From contig CAWIMV010000002.1 of assembly GCA_963837325.1 (NCBI GenBank), forward strand, positions 248,001-312,000: a stretch of DNA of 64,000 bases, in the 5' to 3' direction. Within the stretch, counting starts at the first letter, position 1; each line of letters opens with the position of its first letter. This DNA comes from CAVQKZ01 sp963837325 (GTDB lineage Bacteria > Actinomycetota > Actinomycetes > Mycobacteriales > Jatrophihabitantaceae). Made by a program: the position numbers and the translations under genes. The notes under the pieces are model-generated. The model was given only the letters and a program-made list of their open reading frames with translations, did no database searches and was not told the DNA's origin. Positions 62,208-64,000 of the stretch are shown piece after piece.

Positions 62208-62780
62208 ATGTCGACGTCAAGGGTCGCGGCCGACGCCAATGCCACGCTGCGGACCCAGGTGGCCAACACCCGACGCGTCGCGGGCCACACGCTCGCGAGG
62301 GTCGCGCAGCGGTCCGGGCTCTCGACGGCCTATATCTCGCAGATCGAATCGGGCTCGGCCAATCCCACCCTGCACACCTTGGCCCAGCTGGCCGCCGGGC
62401 TCGGCTGCAGTCTGGCCGAGCTCTTCTGTCCCAGCCTGGCCGCCGCCGTCCCCGCGCCACACTTTCCGCCCCGGTTCACCCCGTTGCCCTTGCTGGCCCA
62501 GACGCCCGGGCATGTAGCGATCTGGGATGTGACGGCGCCGGGCGCGACCAAGCTGTCGGCCCGCCTCGTCCGCGGCGCCGCCGGCGACCACGCTGAGGCG
62601 ACCAGTCACGCCGGGGAAGAGATCGTCGTGGTCCTGGCCGGCCGTTGCACGGTGCGCGCCGGCGCGGTCGCCCGCCCGCTGCGGCAGGGCGAGTCCTGCC
62701 ACCTCGCCGCGGCGGACCCGCACGCCATCACCGACACCAGTGACGACGCTCTGCTGCTCGTCGTCCTCACCGACGAGTGA
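62208..62780 (+). CDS. XRE-cupin transcriptional regulator
   Basis: A 190-residue protein: Cro/CI-type HTH (about 20-80; L-A-R-V-A-Q-R-S-G-L-S-T-A-Y-I-S-Q-I-E-S-G-S-A-N-P-T) and a C-terminal cupin (about 105-185; S-H-A-G-E-E-I-V-V-V-L-A-G, Q-G-E-S-C-H-L, P-H-A-I-T). Such regulators sense small amino acid or polyamine-type ligands. Divergent from the peptide-utilisation operon and overlapping the S9 peptidase start (GTGA), so it likely controls both directions. Confidence 0.92.
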   Translation: MSTSRVAADANATLRTQVANTRRVAGHTLARVAQRSGLSTAYISQIESGSANPTLHTLAQLAAGLGCSLAELFCPSLAAAVPAPHFPPRFTPLPLLAQTPGHVAIWDVTAPGATKLSARLVRGAAGDHAEATSHAGEEIVVVLAGRCTVRAGAVARPLRQGESCHLAAADPHAITDTSDDALLLVVLTDE

Positions 62781-64000
62781 GCGGGTCCGGGCCGGGCCGG
62801 GCGGTGGCCCGCTACGGCGAATGGCCGTCGCCGGTCGACCTCGAATTGGCTGCGGCCGAGTCCGGATCGGTCAGTTGGCCCAGCGCGGTCGGCGACGAGA
62901 CCTGGTGGTGCTCGTCCGATCCGGCGAGCGCGACCGTGCGGCTGCTGCGGTGCTTGGACCTGGGGCCGGTCGAGGTGCTGGGGGCGGATTGGTCGGTGCG
63001 CAACCGGTCACTGGGCTACGGCGGGCAGCCGTATCTCGTGGTGCCGGCGGCCGCCCCGGGCGCTGCGCACCTGCTCGTGTTCACCGAGCACAGCGACCAG
63101 CGGCTGTACCGGGCCGACGCGGTCGCCCTCGGTCCGGACGTCCGCACCGTCCCCGCGGTGCCGCGCCCGCTGACGCCGGCCGACCCGCCGTCGCGGCAGA
63201 CCTGTTACGCCGACCCGGTCCTCGCGCCGGGCGGCACCGAGGTGTGGTGCATCCGCGAGATCACCGAGGCCGGCGCCGGCCCACACGACGACCCGGCGCC
63301 GCGGACACAGCGAGCCATAGTCGCGGTGCCCCTCGACGGGTCGGCGGCCGACGACGGGACCGCGGTACGGGTGATCGCCGGCTCGCATCATTTCCTGAGC
63401 GGCGTGCGGGTGAGCCCCGACGGCCGGCGGCTGGCCTGGATCGGGTGGGACCACCCGAACATGCCGTGGGACTCGACGCACCTGCTCGTGGCCGAGCTCG
63501 TAGCTGGGCCGTCGGGTGAGTTGATCGCCGCGGCGCCGGCCCGGGTACTGGGCGGCGACGGCGTATCGGTTCCGCAGGTGGAGTGGGCCACGCCCGACGC
63601 CCTGTACGCGATGGCCGACCCCGACGGTTGGTGGAACCTGCACCGGGTGCAACTCGGGCCGACCGGCTCAGGGGCCGAGGTGCGGTGCGTCGCACCGATG
63701 CCGGCCGAATGCGCCGGCCCGCTGTGGCGGCTCGGGCCGAGCTGGTTCGGCGTCACCCCGGACGGCGTGGTGCTGACCCACGGCAACGGCGCGCATCAGT
63801 TGAGCCGTTGGGACGCCGGCTCCGGCACGTTGACCGAGCTGGCGCCGGGCTGGACGGAGTTCGGTTCCGACGTCTGGGTAGGCGACGACGCGGCCGTGGT
63901 CGTCGCGGGCTCGGTCACGTCGCCGCGCACCGTGCTGCGGGTGCTGCTGGCGGCCGGGCCGGCGCGCCGCGTGGTGCCGGTCGCGGTCGACGAGCAGCGG
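62777..64000 (+). CDS. S9 prolyl oligopeptidase family peptidase, N-terminal part (cut by window end)
   Basis: A GTG at 62777 opens 408 codons without a stop, continuing past the window. The visible part is a beta-propeller: W-W-C-S-S-D-P near the start, then blades including V-R-V-S-P-D-G-R-R-L-A-W-I-G-W-D-H-P-N-M-P-W-D, a motif of acylaminoacyl-peptidase/dipeptidyl aminopeptidase-like S9 proteins. The catalytic Ser/Asp/His domain lies outside the window. GTG overlaps the stop of the XRE-cupin gene (GTGA). Fits a peptide-degrading cluster. Confidence 0.88.
   Translation, partial: MSGSGPGRAVARYGEWPSPVDLELAAAESGSVSWPSAVGDETWWCSSDPASATVRLLRCLDLGPVEVLGADWSVRNRSLGYGGQPYLVVPAAAPGAAHLLVFTEHSDQRLYRADAVALGPDVRTVPAVPRPLTPADPPSRQTCYADPVLAPGGTEVWCIREITEAGAGPHDDPAPRTQRAIVAVPLDGSAADDGTAVRVIAGSHHFLSGVRVSPDGRRLAWIGWDHPNMPWDSTHLLVAELVAGPSGELIAAAPARVLGGDGVSVPQVEWATPDALYAMADPDGWWNLHRVQLGPTGSGAEVRCVAPMPAECAGPLWRLGPSWFGVTPDGVVLTHGNGAHQLSRWDAGSGTLTELAPGWTEFGSDVWVGDDAAVVVAGSVTSPRTVLRVLLAAGPARRVVPVAVDEQR

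Overview
The window is 64 kb of high-GC actinobacterial chromosome. Evidence for this is the strong G/C third-position bias, many GTG starts (one TTG), 1-4 base start/stop overlaps, and marker genes: a BldC-type MerR regulator, a DUF3073 protein, a DinB/SCP-fold protein inside the purine cluster, a DUF222/HNH endonuclease and a cell-wall protein with an LAxTG sortase signal. The closest lineage cannot be fixed from sequence reading alone; a Frankiales- or Jatrophihabitans-like soil actinomycete would fit. I see no phage, plasmid, insertion sequence, rRNA, tRNA or CRISPR array.

Layout. 0-9.4 kb: a small exported protein, an OmpR-type two-component pair bracketed by two copies of a 47-base palindrome, a MarR/MFS drug-efflux pair with a clear operator, an LASTG-anchored surface protein, an acyl-CoA synthetase, bldC and a DUF3073 gene. 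9.4-25.2 kb: the de novo purine genes purM, purF, SCP-like, purL, purQ, purS and purC, all on the minus strand. They are interrupted between purQ and purS by a dioxygenase/SDR/Gfo-Idh operon and a DUF1800/DUF1501 pair, and between purS and purC by a methyltransferase and an aldehyde dehydrogenase. 25.4-26.8 kb: a small secreted peptide ending in three tryptophans, divergent from a winged-helix/LuxR-HTH regulator. 26.8-38.6 kb: PLP enzymes, an amidase, an aberrant P450-like protein, an ABC exporter with two ATPases and a giant FtsX-like permease, and a PBP4-type carboxypeptidase. 38.7-49.7 kb: a DUF222/HNH gene, RpiR regulator plus serine hydrolase, asparaginase, NUDIX, a sialidase-fold secreted protein, and a NarL-type two-component system divergent from an ABC-2 exporter.

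49.9-64 kb is the most coherent system: about 12 kb of minus-strand genes with almost no gaps. It encodes an RpiR regulator, an M20 peptidase, a five-gene dipeptide/oligopeptide importer, a GNAT acyltransferase, an enolase-superfamily N-acylamino acid racemase, a DppA-type D-aminopeptidase and a second M20 hydrolase. A divergent XRE-cupin regulator and an S9 peptidase (cut by the window end) face it across a perfect 18-base palindrome. Read together, these genes would import peptides, release D-amino acids and convert them irreversibly to L-amino acids through N-succinyl intermediates, as in the pathway described for Geobacillus.

A second theme is intergenic palindromes. Four sequence-distinct families of long inverted repeats occur. 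Two are present twice, and one copy supplies both the stop codon of one oligopeptide-transporter ATPase gene and the start codon of the next.
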